From: Candidatus Aenigmatarchaeota archaeon
Lineage (GTDB): Archaea; Aenigmatarchaeota; Aenigmatarchaeia; QMZP01; JAUXAV01
Assembly (NCBI GenBank): GCA_030619735.1
Contig: JAUXAV010000024.1
Span: forward strand, 1-10,804
DNA: 10,804 nucleotides
Direction of reading: 5' to 3'
Under the pieces are notes generated by a model. That model worked only from the letters and a program-made list of their open reading frames with translations, did not search any database and was not told the DNA's origin. Of this stretch, positions 1 through 6,274 are shown piece by piece. Position 1 is the first letter of the stretch, and each line of letters starts with the position of its first letter. The position numbers were made by a program, and so were the translations under genes.

Positions 1-1
1 A

Positions 2-523
2 TCAATCATTCATTGTATCGTTCTGCTTCTGCAATACAGTCTGTCTTGCCTGCGACATCTGCTTCTGGTATTGGGCCATATGGTCCGAAAGATACTGCTC
101 CCAGTTTTCAGTGTTCCATATCTCAATATGGTCTCTGACCCCAAGTAGGGTAACTTGGTCCTTTAAGCCGGCCCTCTTGCGTAAATTTTCGTTTAACATT
201 AATTTTCCATGCCCATCCAGCTCCACCCTGTCTGTTAGGGCAAAGCTAATACGCTCAAACGCCACTGCCTCATCAGGCGCCTGTGCATTCGAGGCAGCTG
301 CTAGAGTTATATTCTCAAAATACCTCTCAGGATAGAGGCAGAGTATGCCATTGGCCCCAAGCACAAGATATAAGCTGCTGTCCTGCTCATCCGTATCAAT
401 CTGGCTTCTAAACTTGTTTGGGACAAGAAGCCGGCCCTTATCGTCGAGATTGTGCTGATATTCGCCTGTTAGTACCAGCCCATTTAACCCCTGGTTTGAA
501 TACTCATTCATGCACTTATTCAC
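2..523 (-). CDS. mraZ: MraZ-family transcriptional regulator (SpoVT/AbrB-like fold)
   Basis: This 173-residue protein has the two tandem MraZ half-domains. The first, about residues 20-60, starts with GEYQHNLDDKGRLLVP and carries the D-x-K-G-R signature. The second, about 95-140, carries the matching DGHGKLML and the typical VTLLGVRDHIEIW segment. A Gln-rich tail follows. In bacteria MraZ is a DNA-binding regulator encoded first in the division and cell-wall cluster. The bacterial protein is about 150 residues, so this one is full length with short extensions at both ends. The GTG start (521-523) overlaps the stop of the upstream HTH-CBS gene and has a GAGGTGA-like ribosome site just before it; an internal ATG at 509-511 is the alternative. 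The two genes probably share a transcript. The next gene downstream lies outside the window, so an rsmH neighbour cannot be tested. Family call is confident; the role in an archaeon is unknown. Confidence 0.88.
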   Translation of the reverse strand: MNKCMNEYSNQGLNGLVLTGEYQHNLDDKGRLLVPNKFRSQIDTDEQDSSLYLVLGANGILCLYPERYFENITLAAASNAQAPDEAVAFERISFALTDRVELDGHGKLMLNENLRKRAGLKDQVTLLGVRDHIEIWNTENWEQYLSDHMAQYQKQMSQARQTVLQKQNDTMND

Positions 524-1062
524 CCCTTCACCTCAAGCAAATCCGACTTTGTTATTATCCCCTTTATCCTCCCTTTCTCCGAGACCAAGACAGCAGGATG
601 AAAATCCAGAAGGGAGGGAAGAATATCTATGGAATCCCCTGCATCCACCACAGGAAAGGGCTTGTCCATTATTTCCCCTGTAGTGAACTGCTCAAGCCTC
701 TTGTCCAGGTTCCTCATTATGGTGGCCTCCCTTATGGAGCCCACCTGGACATCCCCCTCAAAGATGGGAATCTGTGAAATGCCACGGTTGTGCATGAGCT
801 CTATCGCCCTCTTCACCGGGTCCCCTGGCTTCAGGGAGACTATATCCCTCTTCATTATGTTCCTGCAGAGGGTCTTCCTCCCGCTTCCCTCTATCACTGA
901 AAGAATCCTGTTCAGAGTGGAGAGCCTTGGGTCCACCTTCTCTGTCTCTATCTTGGCTATATGCGCCTGGGACACCCCGGCCAGTTCAGCCAGCCTGGTC
1001 TGGGACAATCCTGCTTCCTCCCTGAGCTGCTTTATCAGCCTTCCTGTCACAATCATTACCAT
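520..1062 (-). CDS. HTH (XRE-type) transcriptional regulator with two CBS domains
   Basis: The protein has an N-terminal XRE-type helix-turn-helix (GRLIKQLREEAGLSQ through QAHIAKIE, about residues 5-55 from the chosen start). Two CBS repeats follow: IMKRDIVSLKPGDPV to GSIREATIM, and EIMDKPFPVVDAGDSI to IKGIITKSDLLEV. This architecture is typical of archaeal CBS-containing regulators. CBS pairs bind adenosyl ligands such as AMP, ATP, AdoMet or MTA, so the protein probably couples DNA binding to such a ligand. It is divergent from metK with only about 100 bases between the starts, so AdoMet-linked control of metK is an attractive inference. The start is uncertain. The frame is open to 1092, but the TATA-like sequence near 1108-1115 favours a start at 1062 (ATG preceded by AGGA) or 1056, which also matches the usual family N-terminus. 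The stop overlaps the mraZ start. Confidence 0.88.
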   Translation of the reverse strand: MVMIVTGRLIKQLREEAGLSQTRLAELAGVSQAHIAKIETEKVDPRLSTLNRILSVIEGSGRKTLCRNIMKRDIVSLKPGDPVKRAIELMHNRGISQIPIFEGDVQVGSIREATIMRNLDKRLEQFTTGEIMDKPFPVVDAGDSIDILPSLLDFHPAVLVSEKGRIKGIITKSDLLEVKG

Positions 1063-1093
1063 ATTATTCCTATTGGTTATAATATTATACAAT

Positions 1094-1117
1094 TAGATAT
1101 AAAAAGGTATATAAAGG
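1094..1117. promoter_or_regulatory. Divergent promoter region between HTH-CBS regulator and metK
   Basis: A TATATAAA box at 1108-1115, preceded by an A/G-rich BRE-like run, lies about 50 bases before the metK ATG and predicts a start near 1135-1140. Its complement TTTATATA reads as a TATA box for the leftward regulator, and a second TATA-like run sits at 1096-1103. The two genes therefore share a very compact AT-rich control region. Confidence 0.6.
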
Positions 1118-1162
1118 CTTTTCCCCAAGGTTATTAAATTAAAATCTGAAGGAGTTGATGAC

Positions 1163-2358
1163 ATGGCAAGAAAACATTTCTTTACATCAGAATCAGTGAC
1201 CCAGGGTCACCCGGACAAAACCTGCTAATAGTTTGTTAGTTGGTGTCCAAGGTATGTGACCAGATATCTGATGCTATATATGATGAGATGGTAAAACAGG
1301 ACCCGGATTCTCATGCCGGGATAGAGTGCTTTGCAACCACAGGACTGGTTATAGTCGGCGGGGAGGCAAAGACAAAGTCATATGTGAACATCCAGAAGGT
1401 TGTCCGAAGGGTTTTGAAGAGGATAGGGTATGACAAGCCGGAATATGGCTTTTGCTACAAGGACATCGGGGTCATTTCAACTTTACATGAGCAGTCCCCG
1501 GATATAGTACAGGGTGTTGAAGAAGGAAAGGGAGAATTCAAGGGACAGGGTGCAGGAGACCAGGGAATGATGTTTGGATTTGCAACAAATGAGACAAAGT
1601 CATTCATGCCACTGCCAATAGATCTTGCACATAAACTGACCATGAAACTCACAGAGGTAAGGGTAAATGGAGAACTTCCATACCTAAGGCCTGACGGCAA
1701 ATCCCAGGTCACAGTGGAATACGAGGATGGCAAGCCCAAAAGGGTGGATGCAGTGGTTATTGCAGCTCATCACTCAGCAGATGTGGACATGAAAAAGTTA
1801 AGGAACGAGATAAAGGAGAAGGTTATAAAACCAGTGGTTGGGGACCTTACAGATGAGAATACAAAGTATTTCATAAATGCAACAGGAAAATTTGTTCTCG
1901 GTGGTCCTCCAGCAGATACAGGATTAACCGGCAGAAAAATAATAGTGGACACCTACGGCGGCCACGGCTCCCATGGGGGAGGTGCCTTGTCAGGAAAGTG
2001 TGTGACAAAAGTGGACAGAAGCGGAACATACATGGCAAGATATATTGCAAAGAACATAGTGGCTGCAGGACTGGCAGACAAGTGTGAAATACAGATAGCG
2101 TATGTAATCGGTGTTTCACAGCCGGTTAGCATATTAATAGATACCTTTGGAACAAACAAGGTGCCGGAGGAAAAGATTGAGAAAGCTGTTAAGAAGGTGT
2201 TTGATTTCAGTCCAAAGGCCATAATAAAGCAGTTGAATCTAAAGAGACCAATATATGAGAAAACCGCTGCATACGGCCATTTCGGAAGGGACGACCCTGA
2301 CTTCACCTGGGAAAAGACCAACAAGGTGAGGGACCTGAAAAGGGAGGCAGGAATCTAG
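1163..2358 (+). CDS. metK: S-adenosylmethionine synthetase (bacterial/eukaryotic type), interrupted by a 32-nt candidate BHB intron
   Basis: MetK makes AdoMet from methionine and ATP. The ATG at 1163 has an upstream GGAG (1151-1154, 8-base spacing). Exon 1 (1163-1218) encodes MARKHFFTSESVTQGHPD plus two bases of Lys19. Exon 2 (1251-2358) continues in another frame with VCDQISDAIYDEM. Joining them gives 387 residues, close to the usual 384-400, and restores the catalytic GHPDK-VCDQ loop. Exon 2 keeps GAGDQGMMFGFATNET, TGRKIIVDTYGG, a His/Gly-rich loop, SGK-x2-TKVDRS and a C-terminal HFGRDDPDFTWEKT. Without splicing, translation stops after 21 codons at TAA-TAG; the open frame that begins with TTG at 1240 lies partly inside the insert and is not the natural start. 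This is not the divergent MAT common in archaea. One oddity is Cys-Val (about 269-270) where the family has Asp-Pro. The alternative is a frameshifted pseudogene, which the intact exon 2 and RNA fold argue against. Confidence 0.93.
1219..1250 (+). other. Candidate archaeal BHB intron in metK (32 nt)
   Basis: The segment between the HPDK and VCDQ codons is 32 nt long, is not a multiple of three and contains tandem stops TAA-TAG (1226-1231). The RNA can fold as a bulge-helix-bulge. The central 4-bp helix is GGAC (1213-1216) with GTCC (1245-1248). The 5' bulge is AAA (1217-1219) and the 3' bulge AAG (1249-1251). The intron stem is ACC (1220-1222) with GGT (1242-1244), a U-U mismatch, then GCTAA with TTAGT around a 7-nt loop. 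The exon stem is GGTCAC (1205-1210) with GTGACC (1256-1261), plus C1212-G1252 next to the bulge. Any symmetric cut within the two bulges removes 32 nt and leaves a Lys codon (AAA or AAG), so the exact boundary is ambiguous but the protein is not. Confidence 0.85.
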
Positions 2359-2359
2359 A

Positions 2360-2686
2360 ATGGCAGTGGCAGGCGCGTATCTTAATAAGGATGCAGTTAT
2401 ACCACATCCGCTCTTTGATTATGCGGCCGAGGACCTGGTAGAACAATACTTAAAACATTTTGGAATCTATCCAAAACCAGGTGATGATGAAGTAGAATAC
2501 GACTTGTTTTTCTCTACAAAAGCAATTAATATAGGCCAATTTAACGTAAGACTTGAACTGGAAGAGCTTGATGACGGCAGGCTAACCGCCTTGGTAGTGA
2601 GGGGTAGAAAAATGGATTTTGGACCAGTGGACTATAGGAATTCTGCCGGGGATAATGGGTCAGACATAATCGCTGATTTATGGTAG
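2360..2686 (+). CDS. Uncharacterised acidic 108-residue protein co-transcribed with metK
   Basis: I do not recognise this family. The ATG lies one base after the metK stop, so translation is probably coupled and the gene belongs to the metK operon. The protein is acidic and soluble, with no membrane segment or signal peptide. The N-terminal part (AVIPHPLFDYAAEDLVEQYLKH) looks helical. The middle (EYDLFFSTKAINIGQFNVRLELEELDDGRLTALVVRGRK) looks like alternating beta strands, and the tail is Asp/Gly/Asn-rich. No Cys clusters or nucleotide-binding loops are seen. Codon use resembles that of metK and no competing frame is better. A role linked to AdoMet metabolism is only a guess from position. 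Confidence 0.75.
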   Translation: MAVAGAYLNKDAVIPHPLFDYAAEDLVEQYLKHFGIYPKPGDDEVEYDLFFSTKAINIGQFNVRLELEELDDGRLTALVVRGRKMDFGPVDYRNSAGDNGSDIIADLW

Positions 2687-2721
2687 ATTCCGCCGATTCC
2701 CAGACTGTTTCTAAGTAATGA

Positions 2722-2763
2722 TTTAAATATTTGCATTAATGAATACTCGGAGCTTTATGGAGG
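2722..2763 (+). promoter_or_regulatory. Promoter and ribosome site of the DUF373 gene
   Basis: TTTAAATA at 2722-2729 is a good archaeal TATA box about 45 bases before the ATG at 2770, and GGAGG at 2759-2763 is a strong ribosome site with 6-base spacing. Together they fix the start of the DUF373 protein. Confidence 0.6.
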
Positions 2764-2769
2764 CATCTC

Positions 2770-3804
2770 ATGCCCAAGGAGAAGGAGAAAATCCTGGTCC
2801 TTTCAGTGGACAGGGACAATGACATTGGAGAGAAGACGGATTTTTCAGGCCCCTTAATAGGCAGGGAGGAGGTTCTGGAGGCAGCCCAGGCCCTGGGCCT
2901 TGCAGACCCTGAAGATTCGGATTTCAATGCCATGTTCGAGGCGGTCAGGGTGCTGGGGGAGCTCGGGGAGAACTATGAGGCTGAGGTGGCGGTGGTAACA
3001 GGGGACAAGAGCGTGGGCATAAAGTCTGACAAGATAATTAGCGAGCAGCTGAAAAAGGTCCTGGACAGGTTCAGTGCATCAGGCGTGATACTAGTCACGG
3101 ACGGCTCAGAGGACGAGCACATAATGCCCCTTATACAGTCCAGGGCCCCTATTATATCCGTAAAAAGGGTTATAGTTAAGCAGTCAGAACAGCTGGAATC
3201 CACTTATTACAAGATAAAGGACTTCCTGGGGGAGAGCCTGGAGAACCCGAAGATGGCAAGGCTGATATTCGGCCTGCCCGCTGTCATCCTCATACTTTTG
3301 GGGGTCTTCGGGACAGAGGGCATGAGGTTCGTGATAGGCATTTTAGGCCTCTATCTCCTGATAAAGGGCTTCAAGCTTGAGAAATACTTTGAAGGAGCCT
3401 TTGAGGAGCTCAGGACCTCCTTTACCAGGAGAAGGTTCGCGTTCTTCATGTATATAGTGGCAATAATATTCGGCATACTTGCGGCCTTCCGCGGCTACAC
3501 AGCAATGCTTGAATACCTGGGCATAGGGCTTTTTGAATCCATATTCTCCTTCCTTGCGGCCTCCATATACATATTCTGGCTTGCAGGCTCGGTGGCCTGG
3601 GTGGGGAGAAACATAGGAAGGCCCAAGAGAAGGACGGGAAGGGTCACTGCTGTCCCGATATTCGGCCTTGCCATATCCATGGTGATATTCAGCGCATCCC
3701 AGCTGATAGTCATGCCCGATTACCCCTTCACCTACTTCATATTCGCAATAATAGTGGGATTTGCCCTGCTTTTCCTGGCGCTCTTTATTGAGAGGAAGGG
3801 TTAG
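2770..3804 (+). CDS. DUF373 family archaeal membrane protein
   Basis: This 344-residue protein matches the archaeal DUF373 family. The N-terminal soluble domain begins KILVLSVDRDNDIGEKT, followed by PLIGREEVLEAAQALGLADPEDSD and a VAVVTGDKSVGIKSD segment, all typical of the family. About residues 165-340 form roughly six hydrophobic helices (near 165-181, 187-201, 223-243, 252-278, 295-314 and 321-340). Basic loops such as TRRR near 221 and GRPKRRTGR near 284 separate helices. The function is unknown; the N-terminal domain has a Rossmann-like alternating pattern and may sense or bind a ligand at the membrane. A strong ribosome site precedes the ATG. The last 31 coding bases and the next few bases are duplicated at 6231-6265, beyond the surface-protein gene. 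Confidence 0.9.
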   Translation: MPKEKEKILVLSVDRDNDIGEKTDFSGPLIGREEVLEAAQALGLADPEDSDFNAMFEAVRVLGELGENYEAEVAVVTGDKSVGIKSDKIISEQLKKVLDRFSASGVILVTDGSEDEHIMPLIQSRAPIISVKRVIVKQSEQLESTYYKIKDFLGESLENPKMARLIFGLPAVILILLGVFGTEGMRFVIGILGLYLLIKGFKLEKYFEGAFEELRTSFTRRRFAFFMYIVAIIFGILAAFRGYTAMLEYLGIGLFESIFSFLAASIYIFWLAGSVAWVGRNIGRPKRRTGRVTAVPIFGLAISMVIFSASQLIVMPDYPFTYFIFAIIVGFALLFLALFIERKG

Positions 3805-3807
3805 AAA
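3773..3807 (+). repeat. 35-bp direct repeat, copy 1 (3' end of DUF373 gene)
   Basis: These bases encode the end of DUF373 (LALFIERKG and stop) plus three following bases. They match 6231-6265 at 33 of 35 positions. Sequence similarity is lost after the shared TTAGAAA. The 2458-bp offset encloses the surface-protein gene. Confidence 0.85.
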
Positions 3808-3820
3808 CCCGGCACCAAAT

Positions 3821-3852
3821 GCCAAATATAAGAAAAAGAGGCCAAATATAAA
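3821..3852 (+). promoter_or_regulatory. Promoter of the pilin-like gene with twin GCCAAATATA words
   Basis: GCCAAATATAAG at 3821-3832 and GCCAAATATAAAG at 3841-3853 are near-identical words 20 bases apart. The first contains an AAATATAA box centred about 27 bases before the ATG at 3855, the spacing expected for a leaderless archaeal transcript. No Shine-Dalgarno sequence is present. The second copy would fall around -10 and could be an operator or a chance echo. Confidence 0.5.
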
Positions 3853-3854
3853 GC

Positions 3855-6155
3855 ATGGGTTCCAGGAAGGCCATATCGCCAATAATAGCAATAGTAATCA
3901 TCCTTCTGATAACAATAGCCATTGCAGGCGCAGGATACTCCTATATCTCCATCTACTGGACCTCAACAACCGGCCAGAACCTCGCATTTGTGGACGCCTA
4001 CCCCACAGGCAATGAAGCCAACCTGATAGTCAGGAACACAGGAACACAGGACATAACCCTGGGCGATGTAAAGATTTTGGACTCCTCGGGCCAGGAAGTG
4101 ATTGGAACCTGGACCACCCCTGACGGCCAGCCAATAACCCAGCTCGAGCCCGGAAAGCTTACCAAATTCAGCACAACCTGCACAGGCTTCTGTGAATACC
4201 GGGTATCAGTAGGAGGGGGAATAAGCATGCCCATTTCCGTGGAGACCGGGCCAGGGCCTCCTGCAGGGCTTTCAATAGGGTTTGAACCCCCAACACCCCC
4301 GGACGGTTGGTCCCAGTCCAATAATGATATCCTTGTGAATGTCTTTGCATCCGGCAATACCAATATCTCAACATTCATTGATTTTGATAATTCCCTTGTC
4401 GGATGGTGGAGGATGGATGATGTTAATGCAAGTGGAGACCCAACTGATTATATGAATAGGAATAATGGAAGCAAACAAGGAAATGCTAAGCAGACAGATG
4501 CTGGTTATCTTGGAAAAGGGTTTGAGTTTGATGGTGATGGGGATTATGTTGATTTGGGAACGTTATCCTTATTTAATCCTGCTTCAACTGATAACTTTAC
4601 AATAGAAGCATGGATAAAAGTAGCAGGCTGGGCTGATTGGGCAAGGATAATAGATAGAAGAGGATATGGAGGATTAAATGGATTTATGTTTGCATTAGAT
4701 AATAATCAAAACTTATGTTTGAACTGGGAAGATAGTTCCGGAGCTAATGATACAGGGAGATTCGGAAGCACAACTTCGGATATAAGCGATGGGGCTTGGC
4801 ATCACGCAGTAGGAACTTATAATGCAGGAACATTTTCTTTGTATGTGGATGGAATACCTCAAACTGGATTTAATGCTGCTTGGCAGAATCAAACAGTATA
4901 TACTGCGGGCGGTAAGGCATACGCGATGGCTATCGGTTATGGTAGAAATGATTCTACTAAGCGGTTGTATATAGGTTCCGCGGATGGTGTTGTTCAGGAG
5001 CTTACTTGGAATGGTACAGATTATGAGAATAGTACTATATTTACAGCTCCAGATCGTGTTAGGTCTGTTGTGATAGGTAAAGGCCGGAATGATAGTACTA
5101 ATCGAGTATATGCTACAGATTATGACAATCATGTATTTGAACTTACTTGGAATGGTACTGTTTGGGAAAATTTGACTGTTAATCAAGGTACTGATGAATC
5201 CGAAAAAATGTATCATGTAGATATTGGGTATGGTAGAAATGACTCAACAAATAGAGTTTATACTACATCAACAGATGGTAATATATATGAGTACACTTGG
5301 AACGGAACTGGTTATGATCAGGTGATTATTACGAATTTTTCTGCTCCCACTCTTTTTGTAGAAGTGGGCAAGGGTAGAAATGATAGCACTTATAGGCTGT
5401 ATACTGCCAATAACTTCGCGTATGACGTTGTAGAGCTTACTTGGAATGGTACTGGCTGGGAAAAATTTACTGTAGGAAATATTGGCAACCAAATTGATAT
5501 TGCAGTAGTTGGTTTTGGTCGCGATGATAGTACCTATCGCGTTTATACTGGTGATTACAATTATAATGTAATTGAATACACCTGGAATGGTACTGGCTTT
5601 GATACGTTGACTGTTGGAGCTCTTAATGATAGTATTTGGCCTCTTATTATTGGTGATGCAAGGAATGACGGGACTAATCGAATTTATGCTGGCACTAACA
5701 ATGGGATAAGTAATGGTGCTGTAGTTGAACTTACTTGGAATGGTACGACTTTTGTAAATAATACAGTTTACACGCATTATAGCATTGTGCGCTCATTAGC
5801 AATAGGAGATATAAGAGCCAGTCTTCAGAATCGGCTTTATAGTGGAGCTTATGATGGCAATGTTGTAGAACATACTAATGCACCTAATTGGACTGGTGGG
5901 AGTTCCACTTGGATTGGTGGAAGAGACACTGGAGCATTTGATAGGCAATTCAACGGCACAATCGATGACGTAATGATTTTCAACAGGAGCCTGTCAGCCG
6001 GGGAAATTACTGCCTTATACGCAGACCAGACAACCAGGTATTTAAGCCGCAATTTCACCTCTTTGGCTGTTGGGGACCATACATTCAGGGCGTATGCCCA
6101 GGATTTGGCTGGAAATGTAGGCGAAACCGGGGAGAGGACTGTAACGATAATATAG
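3855..6155 (+). CDS. Pilin-like surface protein: class III signal, LamG jellyroll with nested seven-repeat propeller
   Basis: This 766-residue exported protein starts with a short basic leader and hydrophobic stretch, SRKA-ISPIIAIVIILLITIA, as in archaeal type IV pilins and archaellin-like proteins; a prepilin peptidase would cut near Ala6. Residues about 35-130 form a beta-rich pilin head. A LamG/concanavalin-like domain starts near 178 (NSLVGWWRMDD, GKGFEFDGDGDYVDLG, FTIEAWIK, SLYVDG) and seems to resume after 680 (TWIGGRD, GTIDDVMIFNRSLSAGEI). Between them are seven repeats of about 48 residues with GRNDSTNRVY and ELTWNGT, starting near 363, 410, 460, 507, 555, 602 and 653. They suggest a seven-bladed propeller. 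Most repeats carry two N-glycosylation sequons (NDS/NDG-type and NGT). A C-terminal Ig-like strand set ends it. The middle is visibly more AT-rich than the ends. Likely role: adhesion or glycan binding at the cell surface; ligand unknown. Confidence 0.88.
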   Translation: MGSRKAISPIIAIVIILLITIAIAGAGYSYISIYWTSTTGQNLAFVDAYPTGNEANLIVRNTGTQDITLGDVKILDSSGQEVIGTWTTPDGQPITQLEPGKLTKFSTTCTGFCEYRVSVGGGISMPISVETGPGPPAGLSIGFEPPTPPDGWSQSNNDILVNVFASGNTNISTFIDFDNSLVGWWRMDDVNASGDPTDYMNRNNGSKQGNAKQTDAGYLGKGFEFDGDGDYVDLGTLSLFNPASTDNFTIEAWIKVAGWADWARIIDRRGYGGLNGFMFALDNNQNLCLNWEDSSGANDTGRFGSTTSDISDGAWHHAVGTYNAGTFSLYVDGIPQTGFNAAWQNQTVYTAGGKAYAMAIGYGRNDSTKRLYIGSADGVVQELTWNGTDYENSTIFTAPDRVRSVVIGKGRNDSTNRVYATDYDNHVFELTWNGTVWENLTVNQGTDESEKMYHVDIGYGRNDSTNRVYTTSTDGNIYEYTWNGTGYDQVIITNFSAPTLFVEVGKGRNDSTYRLYTANNFAYDVVELTWNGTGWEKFTVGNIGNQIDIAVVGFGRDDSTYRVYTGDYNYNVIEYTWNGTGFDTLTVGALNDSIWPLIIGDARNDGTNRIYAGTNNGISNGAVVELTWNGTTFVNNTVYTHYSIVRSLAIGDIRASLQNRLYSGAYDGNVVEHTNAPNWTGGSSTWIGGRDTGAFDRQFNGTIDDVMIFNRSLSAGEITALYADQTTRYLSRNFTSLAVGDHTFRAYAQDLAGNVGETGERTVTII
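4905..5880 (+). repeat. Seven imperfect in-frame repeats of about 145 bp (propeller blades)
   Basis: Recurring DNA words, GGTAGAAATGATAGTAC-like and ACTTGGAATGGTAC-like, appear about every 140-153 bases, with blade motifs starting at 4941, 5082, 5232, 5373, 5517, 5658 and 5811. The last repeat is the most degenerate (IRASLQNRLY, HTNAPNWT). The strong nucleotide conservation of some copies suggests recent amplification or recombination among blades. Confidence 0.85.
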
Positions 6156-6159
6156 GAAC

Positions 6160-6207
6160 ATGAGCAAAAAAGCATCACAGTCAGTATGGTGGTTTGTTAA
6201 TGAATAA
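6160..6207 (+). pseudogene. Possible truncated start of a second pilin-like gene
   Basis: Five bases after the surface-protein stop, preceded by AGGAAC, an ATG opens a 15-codon frame, MSKKASQSVWWFVNE. The first 13 residues resemble the start of small archaeal membrane or pilin-like proteins (basic leader, then SQSVWWFV entering a hydrophobic helix), but the frame ends at once. It may be the beginning of a gene cut off where the repeated DUF373 tail was joined. It is too short to be sure. Confidence 0.3.
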
Positions 6208-6230
6208 ATGACCGGATAGTCCCTCCCCCC

Positions 6231-6265
6231 TCCTGGCACTCTTCATTGAGAGGAAGGGTTAGAAA
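6231..6265 (+). repeat. 35-bp direct repeat, copy 2 (remnant DUF373 3' end)
   Basis: This copy reads L-A-L-F-I-E-R-K-G-stop in frame like copy 1. Its two differences (G3780/A6238 and T3786/C6244) are both synonymous third-position changes. That pattern says the copy derives from a functional DUF373 gene rather than from random duplication and decay. No longer open frame precedes it. Confidence 0.8.
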
Positions 6266-6274
6266 TAGAAGCAG

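Noticed and set aside
1226..1231. TAA-TAG in metK as recoded or readthrough stops
   Set aside because: Readthrough would still leave the downstream frame shifted by one base; only removal of 32 nt restores the protein.
1240..2358. metK read as a complete gene starting at TTG 1240
   Set aside because: It would lack the first strand and the catalytic HPD residues. The TTG lies inside the 32-nt insert, whereas the true start at 1163 has a ribosome site and encodes the conserved N-terminus.
4713..5777. Long minus-strand open frames within the surface-protein gene
   Set aside because: They are Ile/Ser/Thr-rich shadows of the repeated coding strand with no recognisable domains.
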